Shown: positions 14,101-25,800, counted from the first letter of the stretch. The stretch is 64,000 bases of DNA from Sipunculus nudus (GCA_026874595.1 CM049318.1:28608956-28672955), one strand, 5' to 3'. Notes: generated by a model not told the origin, from the letters alone. Made by a program: numbers and translations.

Positions 14101-15245
14101 AATGACGCTTCAATTGTGAGTAGCACATTTCGCCAAGTTCTTTATCTTTACTTTCTAAAGAAATTGTGTGTTACCGTGACTGTACACAAGGCCTTAAATA
14201 TAAACATTCATATATTTTTATTTATATGTTAATCCCGTGTGTATACATTGATTATACTAAAGAATTATTGATCAGATTAACATCTTGGTAATATTTCCCA
14301 TACAGGTGATCGGGGGCTGCTTATACATTCCTGCACCAAATATCTACGATGTTATTTCTTTCAATACGTTTGTAAGTAAATTTGCTGACATCTTAGGCGT
14401 GTCTACTTGGTTCTATTTTCGCTGGAAGAGACCGAATGCCAAGCGGCCATTTAAGGTAAGAACTCTGATATTCTCAGTAATTTCTCTTGATATTATTTCC
14501 CCATTTAGGTCTATGATTCACATGGTTTATGTAATGTAAAAGTAGGTTAATAGGGCAATAATATCTAATCGAATCAAATGCATGCTTCAGCTTTTATACC
14601 TAAAGAATTCGGGTTTTTCCTAAATTAAAAAAAATGAACTCGGCCATAAAAATTGGTATTTTGATTTTCAGTAAATATTCTCCGATTTTGAGCTCTAGCC
14701 GCTCTGACTTTTCCAGTAAAAAATAAAAACATTAATAAAATAAACTATCAACATTTCCCTTAGTTATAGTGTGTTTTGACTTGTTTAGTGAAACTACTAT
14801 GTTATTATCATCATGTCCTCTGATCACTTATTTTTTCATATTTTAAACTTTATAAAATTAAAAAAAAAAAAAAACATTTATTATAAAGTGTTAATGCTCA
14901 TCCTTCAGGTTCCGTTTATTATCCCGGTGATAGTGATCTTATTCCTGGCCGCCATGATGGTTCTCTCGTTCTCTCGGTCTCCTCTTCTTTATGGGCTTGG
15001 GCTGGCAGCTTACTTAGTGGCTTTTCTGGTGTTTCTACTGGACAAGTACCTACTGAGTCGAAATGGCAACATCAGGGCGATAATGGGTAAGTATATTTAT
15101 ATGTATGTGTGTGCGTTCTTATTTCTAATTTTTGTTTAACATAATGTGTGGGCTTTTTGTTTTTGCAGATAAAGTTACAATTTTACTTCAAAGACTGCTG
15201 AAAAGTGTGCCCGAGTACCGCAGTGATTTAGACGAAGTAAAATGA
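7441..15245 (+). CDS. Gene A: intact SLC7 (LAT/xCT-type) amino-acid transporter light chain, 10 exons
   Basis: Exons: 7441-7927, 8448-8573, 10679-10784, 11365-11409, 11841-11964, 12853-12956, 13621-13717, 14306-14455, 14909-15086, 15169-15245. All junctions are GT-AG and the joined frame is open for 497 codons before TGA, close to the usual 480-510 aa of SLC7 light chains. Exon 1 carries TM1 with [13 protein letters not shown] (unwound substrate-site helix), [15 protein letters not shown] and the loop cysteine FPNC (residue 147) expected to bond an SLC3 heavy chain. Exons 3-4 give AYGGW and EEVKKPER, exon 6 [12 protein letters not shown], exon 7 [15 protein letters not shown], exon 8 [12 protein letters not shown], and exon 10 the cytosolic tail KSVPEYRSD. 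The pattern is closest to xCT/SLC7A11 and other LATs; the substrate cannot be read from sequence. ATGs at 7456 and 7465 are alternative starts. It acts as a plasma-membrane amino-acid exchanger. Introns are loaded with microsatellites and cgcgaa elements. Confidence 0.93.
8109..8129. repeat. Poly-G run in gene A intron 1
   Basis: Uninterrupted G tract of about 18 nt. A second one lies at 8661-8676 in intron 2. Confidence 0.9.
9359..9408. repeat. (TA)n microsatellite, gene A intron 2
   Basis: About 24 perfect TA units immediately before a dispersed element that itself ends in another TA array. Confidence 0.95.
9424..9540 (+). mobile_element. Microsatellite-tailed dispersed element, copy 1
   Basis: A 115-bp unit beginning ggcttttcaaaccacgccgt and ending cttcagagttatatat recurs at 18386-18500 in the same orientation with about 10-12 differences. 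Both copies run straight into a long TA array. This is the architecture of short non-autonomous elements with microsatellite tails reported in molluscs and insects; the class here is inference. Confidence 0.65.
9540..9591. repeat. (TA)n tail of the dispersed element
   Basis: About 25 TA units contiguous with the element's 3' end. Followed at 9633-9672 by an (ATAC)n run and at 9831-9870 by a (GA)n run. Confidence 0.95.
10086..10156 (+). pseudogene. Decayed duplicate of exon 3 inside gene A intron 2
   Basis: Starting after aatccaag, the stretch aacgtgtagaac ... gttcaagaacagtcgagcc aligns with functional exon 3 at 10679-10784 (aacgtgcagaac ... gttcgagaacagcagagtt). In the matching frame it reads N-V-stop-N-I-N-P, then TFKNSRAG. 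It has an in-frame TAG and lacks the TM segment after DPGS. It is probably a relic of a local exon duplication. Confidence 0.6.
10157..10260. repeat. cgcgaa-type element (foldback family)
   Basis: The end sequence tactgtggttgcttttttgt followed by tcgcgagg reappears inverted at 12683-12713 (tcgcgaacaaataagcaacc). Related pieces with alternating tcgcga and gaaaat words lie at 10510-10580, 13120-13195 and 13485-13560. They look like fragments of one non-autonomous repeat family residing in gene A introns. Confidence 0.5.
11040..11088. repeat. (TA)n microsatellite, gene A intron 3
   Basis: About 24 units; a second array of about 20 units follows at 11137-11170. Confidence 0.95.
12640..12716. repeat. 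cgcgaa foldback element in gene A intron 5
   Basis: Contains the inverted pair gtttcattttcgcgata (12643-12660) and tatcgcgaaaatgaaac (12665-12682), separated by a few bases, so it can form a hairpin. It ends with the ...gcaaccactgtatt terminus shared with 10157. Confidence 0.55.
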
Positions 15246-15409
15246 GAACTCTACGTGCCAAATTTGAGGCCTCTTATCATGGAAAAATGATCCAGGATAC
15301 ATTGAGTGATGAATATATAAACAAATTAACATTTGTCATACTACCTATCAATACATCACATTGAGGGGAAAAATAATTCATCTTTATAATCCTGAACGTA
15401 TATAGATAT

Positions 15410-15415
15410 AATAAA
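15410..15415 (+). terminator. Polyadenylation signal candidate for gene A
   Basis: AATAAA 165 nt after the TGA, a normal 3' UTR distance. No other canonical hexamer lies nearer the stop. Confidence 0.5.
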
Positions 15416-15419
15416 GTGT

Positions 15420-15900
15420 ACCGATGTTAAAATTCATGGTTAAAAATTGCTATGAGTTAATTTTTTATACATAAATTTTGAAATCATTAATAGAACAATA
15501 AGAATAAGAGACGTATAGCCGTTCACATGGAATCGCAAACACAACTGTTCGCTAACTTTCCTAACTGATAGTACAGCATGCATCTTACACTTTTTATAGT
15601 CAGAGAGTGTATGACTCAATTGGAAGAGTCAGACAGTAAATAACATTATGTTACGGCATATTCTGTAATGATGTCAAATCAGTCAAGAAGACCGCCACAG
15701 TTGGTAGTTCTTACAGATGAATAGTTCGATGTAACCAGTGGCTTCTGACACTGAGATCTTTTGTCACCTTTGTTGTTTTGAATGTGCTGTGCAACAACCA
15801 AACTGTACAAACGGCTATATATACATATGTATACATATGTGCTATGTATTGATTATACCATGACATTGTGTGATGTACTTTCTGATTATTTAATGCAATA

Positions 15901-15953
<53 letters not shown>

Positions 15954-16860
15954 ACTCCCTACGATTATACCGTGAAATAGTGTTATGTACACTATGATTG
16001 TGATAAAAAACAATGACACTTTCTTTGTAACTCGTCTTCTATATATTGTTTTAAACATTATTCATTTGCAGCGTTTGTTTCTGATATTAAAATATGAACA
16101 AGTTGATTCAAGTTAAAAAGAATATATGTGTGTTATCTTTGAGCAAAATCTAATTATTACTACATATTCTCATATTCATAAAGCAGGACAGTATATCGCA
16201 TTAACAACCAAGTGCTGACAGCAAACTCACGTTCTATCAAATAAACTTATTTAGGCGTGTGTAAATCAAACGACAATACACACGCGAAGGGTACTTTTAA
16301 CACACTAAAGTAAACCGGTTCACTATTAGCCTATTAGATGGAAATCAAGTGCCAATATGACCTTACTCTTGTTCATTTACAACTGATGTAGAATTATAAT
16401 TTAAATTCACGGTTTCATTATGTCGAAAATCTAGGTCAAGCAAATTCACTGATTATCAAAATATTATAGACAAAACAAAACATGATAAAGCGAGGTTTTA
16501 CATGTCTTAAACCATATAAAGATAGTGTGAACCTGAAGTCATCAAAGAGACCAGGTAAAACGAGGTGTATGGTGCACCTCAAGAACAACATCACAGGCAA
16601 CGTGCACTGCCAAAATACATAAAATAGCCTTAAGGCAACGATAATCCAATTTGCATAAAATTTGCGTATTAATTTGTATCAGAATCTCAAACGGACAACC
16701 TGGGTAAAATTGTTCACTAATGAAAGCAGTTGTTATACTGTTATACTGTTATAATATGAGGCTCGCTAAAGCACCTCTTACCCAGAACTTTCACAAAGTA
16801 TCATCAAACATAATTGCAATTAAAATATAATATTCCACTCTTTTTTTAAAGATTTTTTTT
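15420..16860. other. Intergenic spacer after gene A
   Basis: AT-rich, with a (TA)n array at 15901-15946. No exon or known repeat was recognised; the open frames here include the microsatellite and are chance. Confidence 0.45.
15901..15947. repeat. (TA)n microsatellite
   Basis: About 23 TA units. Confidence 0.95.
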
Positions 16861-17245
16861 TGGTGGAGGTTACCTCCTCCGTTTGTTAATGCTTGCTTAA
16901 CTTAGTACTATGTACATGTGCAGAGTTCCGGTCCAGTTTCGGACTACGTGACATGGGTTTATACTCGATTATCCTTGTGTCAACCAGGCTTGATGGACCA
17001 CTCCTGCGGGTCCTGGGTGTTTGTCATATCCATTGCTGGGTCATAACACCAATGAATCCCCGAAAGGCGCACTCGTTTGTGAATGAAACACGACTGTTGG
17101 GCACAGTCTCCTCATTAAGACCGTAGAGTGCTGACCCCTAGGTTAGGGTCGACCGTGAAAAATCTCACCGCCTCGGCTGAGATTCTAACTCACGATCTCC
17201 CAGTCTCGAGTCCTGTGCACTACCCCTGAGCCACAGAAGCCGGTT
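16860..17245 (-). mobile_element. tRNA-derived SINE-like repeat
   Basis: Read on the minus strand, 17235-17216 gives tgtggctcaggggtagtgca, resembling a tRNA A box (TGGCTCAGNGG). About 25 bp further, 17196-17180 gives a decayed B box (cgtgagttagaatctc). The remainder to about 16860 would be the SINE body. The head is degenerate, so this is not a functional tRNA. Boundaries are approximate. Confidence 0.5.
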
Positions 17246-17634
17246 TAACATTCGAATCTTTGTTATGAGGGATACTTTTTTATTTTAAAATATATTCAAT
17301 ATCCAATTCTGGACAACAAATTTACAAATGTCCAATATCATTATTTTATAAGTATACTATATATATAGAGGAAAAGGTATTTTAAGTTTAGAACAAGAAT
17401 TGAAAAAGGTAAGATTTCCAGCGAATATTAATTAACATCATTACTTTTAACGCCATCATTGTTTTGGTGATCGCAATAAAGATGTCAATGTACAATACTC
17501 TCTTTTTCTGGAGATGACTGTCATTTGGTTCATAAAGGAGACGGAGACACGTTATTTTGTTGTTAAAATGCGTCTTCCATATTCATATATGTGTCAATTA
17601 GCTCCGACCACTTGAAAACGGCTGCAGGTATAAG

Positions 17635-18130
17635 ACATATAACAAACCCGATATGACCATAAACAATATTACTGTGTAACTGCAAAGAAATTATTCATAC
17701 ACTGAGATGCTAATTAGGCTCCACGGGGCCTATTAAGACACCAGCGTGCTCGAAACTATGATGATTGTTTACTTCGATGGGGAGTAAATTACTCGTGAGG
17801 AGGCAACTATACCTACTGCTGTTACGATCGATAAAAAAGGCATTTGATCCCTATGATGAATTGTACCTCAAGGACATTGGCTATATATATATTTGTATAT
17901 ATATTTATATATATAATTTAAATACATATATATATATATATTTACATATACATATACATATACCAAAGCTGAATCTCTATAATGTGGGCACTGCATGATT
18001 GGGCAAAACTGCCACTTTATAGAGGTGCCCACTATCATGTGTAATAGCTGCCACATTCAGTGCAGCCACCAACTCTGAAATATTACTATATTTGCTCCTG
18101 TTTTAAGAGTAGTTCATTAACTTGATGTAT
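17635..18130 (+). repeat. Duplicated segment, copy 1 (pairs with 46710-47160)
   Basis: From aacaatattactgtgtaactg to ttaagagtagttcattaactt this block matches 46710-47160 in the same orientation over about 450 bp, with a compound TA array at the same place (17881-17945 versus 46919-46975). Its centre contains the ctgctgttacgatcgata block that also lies upstream of gene A. It therefore looks like the 5' flank of a lost A-type transporter copy. Confidence 0.65.
17881..17946. repeat. Compound TA-rich microsatellite
   Basis: Interrupted tatata/tttgta/tacata array inside the duplicated segment. Confidence 0.85.
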
Positions 18131-18182
18131 GTACTTTCTCCCTTTTTTTTAAATGAAGGTTAATAAGTTGAAATCTTTAATT

Positions 18183-18184
<2 letters not shown>

Positions 18185-18233
<49 letters not shown>
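18185..18233. repeat. (TA)n microsatellite
   Basis: About 24 units; a C tract of about 14 nt lies at 18337-18350. Confidence 0.95.
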
Positions 18234-18234
<1 letters not shown>

Positions 18235-18385
18235 CCTCCTTGCCCTGCCCTGTTATGTTCCAGTATCGCACGTGTACACCGACCAATCCTATTGTGCACC
18301 CGAGGACAATAGGATCAGTGTCAGTCTTTCACAAGCCCCCCCCCCCCCCCCGCCCAAATCGCACATGCATAATCTCGTAAAGTCT

Positions 18386-18496
18386 CGGCTTTTCAAACCA
18401 CGCCGTTAGCTTTATTCTGACCACATTCACCTGACGATCGGGCCACACCCCGTGAAACAGACTGTTGTGAATTAACAGTGTTGTTTATCTTCAGAG

Positions 18497-18500
<4 letters not shown>
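18386..18500 (+). mobile_element. Microsatellite-tailed dispersed element, copy 2
   Basis: Near-identical to 9424-9540, starting ggcttttcaaaccacgccgt and ending in a (TA)n array (18497-18551). See copy 1. Confidence 0.65.
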
Positions 18501-18547
<47 letters not shown>

Positions 18548-18550
<3 letters not shown>

Positions 18551-18783
18551 ATAGATAGAAGTAGAATACACAGAAAAATCGGTGCACAGCCTGCTTTAAC
18601 AGCATATATTTTATAGCGATGAATGAATAGCCATGCTGGTTCATTGTATATATATATATATGGATAAAGCAGCCGACCGAAAATCGGAAAATCATGGGTT
18701 GGATTCCTATGGCAGTGAATCGTCTTTGCTGTGTATTCTGGTTCCATCTATATACAATGAACCAGCAGGGCTATTCATTCACA

Positions 18784-18790
<7 letters not shown>
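18548..18790. mobile_element. SINE fragment within an inverted repeat
   Basis: The arms gatgaatgaatagccatgct / ggttcattgtatata (18618-18655) and tatacaatgaacc / agcagggctattcattcac (18750-18782) are inverted copies, and gaagtagaatacacag (18558) pairs with ctgtgtattctggttcc (18730). Between them, ccgaccgaaaatcgg is followed by gggttggattcc, a good match to a tRNA-type B box. The same core (minus strand, with an A box) occurs at 47190-47290, so this is a tRNA-derived SINE family. Confidence 0.55.
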
Positions 18791-18842
<52 letters not shown>

Positions 18843-18850
18843 ATGTGTTT
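18786..18850. repeat. Compound (CT)n(AT)n(GT)n microsatellite
   Basis: Three adjoining dinucleotide runs, 18785-18811 CT, 18812-18830 AT, 18831-18845 GT. Confidence 0.9.
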
Positions 18851-19029
18851 GTGTTTGTATTTTAACCTATATCGATAGACATACAGCCTACAAGCATTGA
18901 GTCTGTTATTTGAATCATTCTAAAGTTTTGATAAATTACCCAGTGCATCCTTCAATATAACATAAGTTTTGAGTTTACAAAACGAAATCACAAAATACAA
19001 GTAAAGGTGATGGGAATACTAAAACCTAG

Positions 19030-19130
19030 ATGGTATTCCATCATTGACAATGCTCACAACCCTATACGTGGCAACAAAATTTCCGTTGAAGATCTGGTTT
19101 CTTCTCATTTTGCAGACGTAATTTATTTAG
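19030..19130 (+). pseudogene. Relic of SLC7 exon 5 (A-type)
   Basis: The frame starting at 19036 reads IPSLTMLTTLYVATKF, matching [16 protein letters not shown] of gene A exon 5. After an internal deletion a second frame reads SVEDLVSSHFAD, matching the [15 protein letters not shown] end of the exon. The acceptor-proximal codons are shortened and the donor is lost. The surrounding 18955-19275 is present in inverted orientation at 31060-31340, showing that the relic was copied as part of a larger segment. Confidence 0.65.
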
Positions 19131-20470
19131 GGGTAATGGGAGGTGGTTGATGACTGTCGATTATTAGTCTACAGCCTTATTAGTCTATAGCCTCTATAGT
19201 TAATGTCTTATATCTAAAGTGGAAGATTTATTTTCACCCAAAAATAGCCTGTATTACACGTATTCAGCCCCCAAAAATGTTATAATTTTATCAAATGTGA
19301 TTTAGAGAAAGGAAACTTAATAGCTTAAGTTCTTAAAAAAATATATGCAGAACAACTGATGGTTGAAAAGGTGCAAAAATATTCATTAAATTGTAAAGAA
19401 ATAATTATTAAGATACAAAAAAAATATACATAGTGTAAAATACATGTTTTTATTTTATGAGAATAAGGATTACATAGTTTATTTATAGAATGTATCATTA
19501 AATTAAAATTCAGATGAATAAAAAGCGCAAACTTGATATATGATTAACCTTTTATGAAACAATGGCGTGATCTGCATTGCAGACATTTCAGAAAGTATAG
19601 CCCTGATATATCTCAGTACTCATCGATATATCGTATAAAAACACTACCATATAAAAATACCTCTCAATATGAGAAACTAACCACATATATACCTAAACCG
19701 GCAGATCCTTATCACACAGAAGACTCTGTTATTGTTCACAGATTCTATGGTGCGAACATAGGTAAACTCTGCTTGCTTGAGCAAAGGTGGTAATCAAACA
19801 AGAAAATGGCAATAGACAAAATGGTACAGAATTTAAATAAAAAAGTACGTTATCCAGATTATCTACAATTTTAACGGGTTGTTTCCTGGATGTTATTTTA
19901 AATAATTTAAATGAAATTTTGGTCAAAACGTTTTGCAGTAGTCTGATCAAGGTCAGTGGTTTTGTCTCGGTCCTCCGGTTTTTTTAGATTATAGAAAGGA
20001 GCTCATCTCCATACGTACGAAAAAAACGCTCAAGAAAGGTTATAACCACAAGACTGATGGATAATTAAATTGGTATAAAATCTTATAAGTTTTGAAGATT
20101 CCTTCCCACACTGTGGTTTTTTCCAGCCTCGATGCCAAATTCAGTTGGTCCTTTCTGACGATTTTTAGTTGACCAATGCTATTTAACACAATAGATAGCC
20201 TGATAAAGCAACGGGCTTTATGTTAATTTGAAAGATAAACTTCTTTGGTTACAGTTAATAAAACCCCAGAAGGACTGCATGCATATGTACATTTTATTCT
20301 CTTCATCACACATTCGTTGTTAGTTTAGTCTGTACCGCATACAGGTGATTTTTCTCAATAACAACTCAAGTACTATCACCCATGGCAAGGATGGGTCTTG
20401 ATTGACAAAACAAAATCATTTAAAGTGGTGTAAAGTATGAGCAACCTTGATCTCTGTAGATGGTCCGCAC

Positions 20471-20502
20471 TACAAAGATAGATAAAGACCGTTTAATTGA
20501 AA
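20471..20502 (+). promoter_or_regulatory. Conserved GATA-containing block upstream of copy B
   Basis: The stretch tacaaagatagataaagacc followed by gtttaattgaaa sits about 120-150 bp before the start codon and is kept in copies C (44491-44528) and D (54437-54468). Tandem GATA words could bind GATA factors, but shared ancestry alone would also explain conservation. Confidence 0.3.
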
Positions 20503-21085
20503 CCTTTTAAACTTGTTTGTTATAGCATTATGTCGAGTAAAGCTTGTAGTGAACACAATCTTGCGCAATTATAGCAGATGTTTATGTGGAGCTTTGGACG
20601 TTTCTTTTAGGAAAAATAAAACGATGGAAACTAAACGAAAAAGAGACAATCCAGAAAACTCACCGAGCAAGGTTAAGGACAAAGATAAGGTTTACATGGA
20701 CCGTCACATGGGGATTTTGCGGGCTACAGGAGCCATCGCTAACACTGTTATAGGTGCAGGCATTTTTCTTCATCCGGTAGGTTTCCCTCGGTCGATCGGA
20801 TCTGTGGGGGTAACCCTCCTCATGTGGGGAATCTGCGGTTGTATCAGTATTATGCATGGTATGGTGTACTGCGAGCTCGGAAGCATGATACCAAAAGCTG
20901 GCGGTGAATACCTGTTTGGCAGATGGTCGCCTTTTCACCACAGATTGCTAACGACTGTTTGCATCACCGGTGAACCTTTAAGATCATGGGTAGAGTGGCC
21001 GCACAGTATTTGTTCAGTTTGGTATTCCCACAATGTTCTGTACCGTTCGTCCTTCAACAGGTCCCCTTATTGCGTGTGAGTTTAT

Positions 21086-23041
21086 TTTTATTTTTTTTCT
21101 ATTGACAAAAAAAAAAAAAAAATGCAAACAAAACTAGCACCAAAGTGTTCACATAAAAAAACCTCAGACATCACATATATTACAATACATTGATTATACA
21201 TACACAAACAATAATATAGTAAAAATGTTATGACAGATGTCCATGTGGATCGATAACATCGTCATCGTCATTAAATCCTAAATCAAACGCAATTTATTGT
21301 TTCTTTCAGTGTCCAGAGGACATTCTATGTTTTACTGATAATTCATATGACTTTAAATTCATCAATATTTAACTTATGGACCTTTTCTGTCTTGTAAATA
21401 TAATATTTTCCATGTAAAAGGATTTTGTTTTCTTTCCTACTTTCCTTATATGGTATACCCAAGACTACATTTTTTTTCAGTAATTATTTCTGCAGCAATA
21501 TTATAATAAATTCTTATTTCATTCCGAAATCTCTGGACAAAATCAGAATTAAAAAATAAATGTGGAACATTTTCAACCTCATTATACAATATCTGTATCA
21601 TCTGATATCCCATATTTAATACGTTTAACTTAAAGGCAAAGGAATCTATGTAATATTTTATATTTAAATTCACTAATTTTTCTATCTTTGCACAAATTCC
21701 CATTTGTATAAAGGACGCTCCATTCTTCTTCTTTTACATTATACAGGTATCCATATTTATCCTTAGATATAACACTATTTAATTTTACTCTTCGAACATA
21801 ATATTCATATGCTTGTTTTGATATATTATAATATTTTTTTAACTTCTCTAGTACCATTTTTGATTTTACATTTAACTGAGGTAATATCTTATATCTTGTA
21901 CTGGTCTTCAGTATGGTTTTCAGTATGAAAAAAGTCCTTTTACACTGACTTGTTTTGGCTCTGTAAGTCATATAATCTAATTTAGCCCTTCAATTTAAGC
22001 AGTAATTAAAATTTATATTTTGACCATACTCTTGATAAATGTTATTTACGAAAATAAATCAAGACTCATATAAGCTTTTTGAGAAAAAAAGGTTTGTGTT
22101 TTTATAGTTATTCTTAAATTATTCCAAACAATATGGTTCATTAAATCCAATGAACGAATCTCTTTCCAATTCATAAACAATTGGACATAAAATTTTGGTA
22201 TTTTTTCCTTCTAATACTCTTGACTATAATCACATTGTAACAATAATTCTGTTCCCCCAAACCTTTCACAAAAACTATCTCAAAGAAATTTCCAGTCCTT
22301 TTCTGAGCTGTCTATTAATCTTTTTAAACTCATTATTTGCTGCCCTTTAATGAAACTTTCAATATTAAGCATATTCATTCCCCCTTCTTCATATGGCTTT
22401 ATCAACAAATGTCTCTGTACTTTACCTCTTTTTTTTGTCCATTCCAAATGAAAAGCCATATAAATTTACTTAATCTCTCCAATAAGCTTTTTGGCACAAC
22501 GAAGTTGCAGATAAAATGATTTAACTTAGAGAAACATAATGATTTTGTTATTAAGATTCTACCAGATAATGATAAATTCCTTTGCTTCCAGATATTAGTG
22601 ATTTCATAAAAACTTTGAATTTTAGGTTCAAAATTATATTCATTAATTAATTCACTGTTATATGACAGGTATGTTCCTAACACTTTAACTTCTTTTAACC
22701 ATCTTAAGCCTAAAGGTTGATCCTGACAATTTTTTAAATTACCTAACCACATTCCTTCTGTCTTTTCTTTCTTCAATTTTAAACCAGTGTACCTCGAAAA
22801 CCTCTCAAATATTTTCAGTCATAAAGTTACAGATTCTATATCTTCTAATATTAATGTAGTATCATCCGCATTCAGCAACAATTTTAATTCCAGATCTTTA
22901 AATTTAATACCTTTTACATCTGGATATACATTATATTTTATTAGTTCCAATTGTAAATTGGGATTATAATGACAATTCTCATTTATCCGTTCTTCTAGTG
23001 TACCCTTCATATGTTGTACATACGTTTTATCGTTTGAACTC
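21086..23041 (-). mobile_element. 5'-truncated L1/Tx1-like LINE inserted in pseudogene B intron 1
   Basis: Copies C and D have an intron 1 of about 355 bp; in B it is about 2.39 kb. The extra DNA is flanked by gtgtgagtttat (21074-21085) and gtgagagtttat (23042-23053), a target-site duplication of about 12 bp with one mismatch that includes the exon 1 donor. A T-rich run right after the left copy is the poly-A tail of a minus-strand insertion. Minus-strand frames give the reverse-transcriptase catalytic motif LNADDTTLIL (about 22845-22875), then KTEGMWLG, WKQRNLSLSGRILITKSL, WLFIWNGQKKEVKYRDI and, near 21.5-21.7 kb, EFKYKILHRFL and VPHLFFNSDFVQRF. These are ORF2 C-terminal blocks of the L1/Tx1 type. 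Several frame breaks; inactive. Confidence 0.9.
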
Positions 23042-25174
23042 GTGAGAGTTTATACATTACCTGTGAATTACTTTACCTTTCTGTCGAAAAAGCAGCACCA
23101 CTCGCCTAAACGCTGGCAAGTTGCTTATTTGTTTCTTGAGCAAGAAGTTAAAAAAGAACAACTTTTACTGATAAATGCTTAAGATGCACCGAAGAATGTA
23201 TGCCATATACAGGAGTCTTGACAGATCAGGTGGTAGCTAGCAGAGATTTAGATTCAGAGAATTGTATATAAATATTTACAAATATGCCAAATGTTTAGTA
23301 TGATATACTTGTTTCTTGTGTTCAGAGATATCAATATATTTTATTTACAATTATATTTAAAAGGTATAGAATTATATATCTGTGTCATTAGCAAAATAGT
23401 TTATAACCTAACGTATTATGACTTTTCTGTATCTATGTATTTTTGTACATACATTTTAAGTGCCATTGGCCTATATCAACTACAGAAGCATTTACTTGGC
23501 CTCCCGTATCCAGGCTTTTCTCTCAGTGTCAAATGGTCTCATTCTCCTCACGATCGCTATCATAGGAGTAGTGATGATGGCAAGAGGTAAGTTTGAAACA
23601 CAAATGATTTCTAAATGTTCCCCAATCACAAAAATGAAACATGAATGATCTCTTAATGTTCCCATGACACCAGGATAAAACAAATCATACTTAAATTTTT
23701 ACAGAACGCAACTATCGTCATATCATAATCCTTTTGATCAGAGTAAACGAGTTTTTTTGGTCTGTTACTTACTTGGCGACACGTAGGTAAAAGGTTAATG
23801 TAAAGCTGTTGTTTTGTAGTGTTTGTAATTATAAATAATCTGTTTATAATTAGCAGATACCGGCGAGTCTAGTGCTGACCCTCCATGCGTTGTTTATGTC
23901 TATGGGCGGAAAGACTGGAATAGGTCTTCAGAATTATGTCATGATTCATAATAAAAGTTTAGCAAGTCTGCAGGGGAAATAGTTTCATCTAATAGAAACA
24001 CCAAGCCTTTCGCATGAATAAATTCAATCATCTAGGTTTCTATGGACATAATCATTGTTATGTCCAGGATTACTGATGAAATGTACTTGTTTTTTTTTCA
24101 ATAAGTTATTTTCAACTAGCATCTGTCCCAAATCAAGTAGACATACCACACATGTACACTGTTAAATCAGGGATACACTTATTGATATCACGACTGAGTA
24201 CGAAGTTGTCCTACAAAGCCAACATGGCTTCAATCACTTATACATCAATCAGAGTTATAACGTTCTCGCAAAGCCACATAATGTGAATGATAAAAGTGTT
24301 TCTTTTAAAAAATTCTCATTTACAGGGACCTGGGTATGATGTTAGGAACATATTTGCATATTTGTTTTGATCCTTGGAACAACTAAACTGTAACCATACA
24401 TTGGTAGTGAAAATCTAATGTATATGATAAAAATTCGCATTTTACACATTGAACATTATATAAAGATTAGTTAGATTTATTAACCAGTATTATAAACCAG
24501 TTTCGAGAGGTCTGTTTACTGAATGGTACTGTGTTCTAGGTCATGTTGACAACTTAAATCCAAAAAGTCTTTCGTTGGCACTCGATTGGACCCTGGGTCC
24601 TTTGCGGTTGCTGCTTTGTTTGGGTTTGGTACGTATGCGGGTTGGTAAGTATCATTTTGATTATACAGGTCTATGATGCACATTTCGTTTCATGGGGGTC
24701 AGATATATTTGCCTTTGATCCAGCATATATGGTTATCTTTAAGGTGTGTTTCTTCAAATAAATACCACTGACTCTCAGTTCCGTTAAAATTTCGTTCTAC
24801 GTAATGGTGTGGAAAACAGTAAAATATTGGTACCGCAACACCTTTTATTATAGGTCTTCGCTACTATTACGATAAAAACGAGTATTTAGAATGACCACGT
24901 ATCGTAGTGTATTTTTTATCTTATACACTTTTCCAGAACAAACTTATCCTTCTATAATTAGCACACGGAATGCAGTTGCGTTTGATTTTGAAAAAACTTA
25001 AAGAATCTATTTTATTTTTGTTAAATGTCCAAATATTTCTTCTCAATTGAGTTGTTCTATGCACCCCTTGTCCGAGGGAAGGAATATTAATTAAAGTTAC
25101 ATTTCAGGGAAAACCTTTTCATGATGCAAGAAGAGGTGAAAAATCCAAGCAGGTTTGGGTTTTTATAGGTCATA

Positions 25175-25179
<5 letters not shown>

Positions 25180-25227
<48 letters not shown>
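25180..25227. repeat. (TA)n array, B intron 4 (proximal)
   Basis: Lies just after exon 4, at the same intron position as arrays in C (42058-42105) and D (51634-51681). Confidence 0.95.
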
Positions 25228-25228
<1 letters not shown>

Positions 25229-25738
25229 CCTTTGCTCTTCTATGAATATTCATTGGTTGTCTTGCATTTGGCTTTATGTTTATTCTTTGTTTCCCAACAA
25301 TAATTTTTTATATATATAAAAAAACAACGACCGCCTTACAAATTGGAGCGAATTTTCGTCGTCAAACAAATGATCCAATACATTTCTGAGATAAGGTTAA
25401 TCACCATTATATGTATTAGTTTCGAGATTTATTTACCATTGCGAAATAGGGGCAATAGTCTGTTCCGGCAGAAGGACAATCCCTCTTTATTCACGAGTAT
25501 TAAGGGCAACCTTATTCTAAACATCCTCCTCCATGCACAAGTTAGATCTTTGAAATAAGTGTTTTTTCCACTACAGAAAAAAATTAATTTGTCATTACAT
25601 TAATGACAGGCGTGCTATCCAATCACTCTCAAAACATGAAAGAATAAATTGTTAATGTTTGGACAATATATGTTTTATTGATTGTTGCTCATTTCCTCCT
25701 TTTCTTCATCAAAGCAAAGGCTCTATCGAAACCTTTTA

Positions 25739-25739
<1 letters not shown>

Positions 25740-25800
<61 letters not shown>

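Noticed and set aside
14090-14125. Possible extra exon in gene A intron 7 (LLVLMTLQL followed by gtgag)
   Set aside because: Exons 7 and 8 already join in phase with no missing residues relative to B, C, D and known SLC7 proteins.
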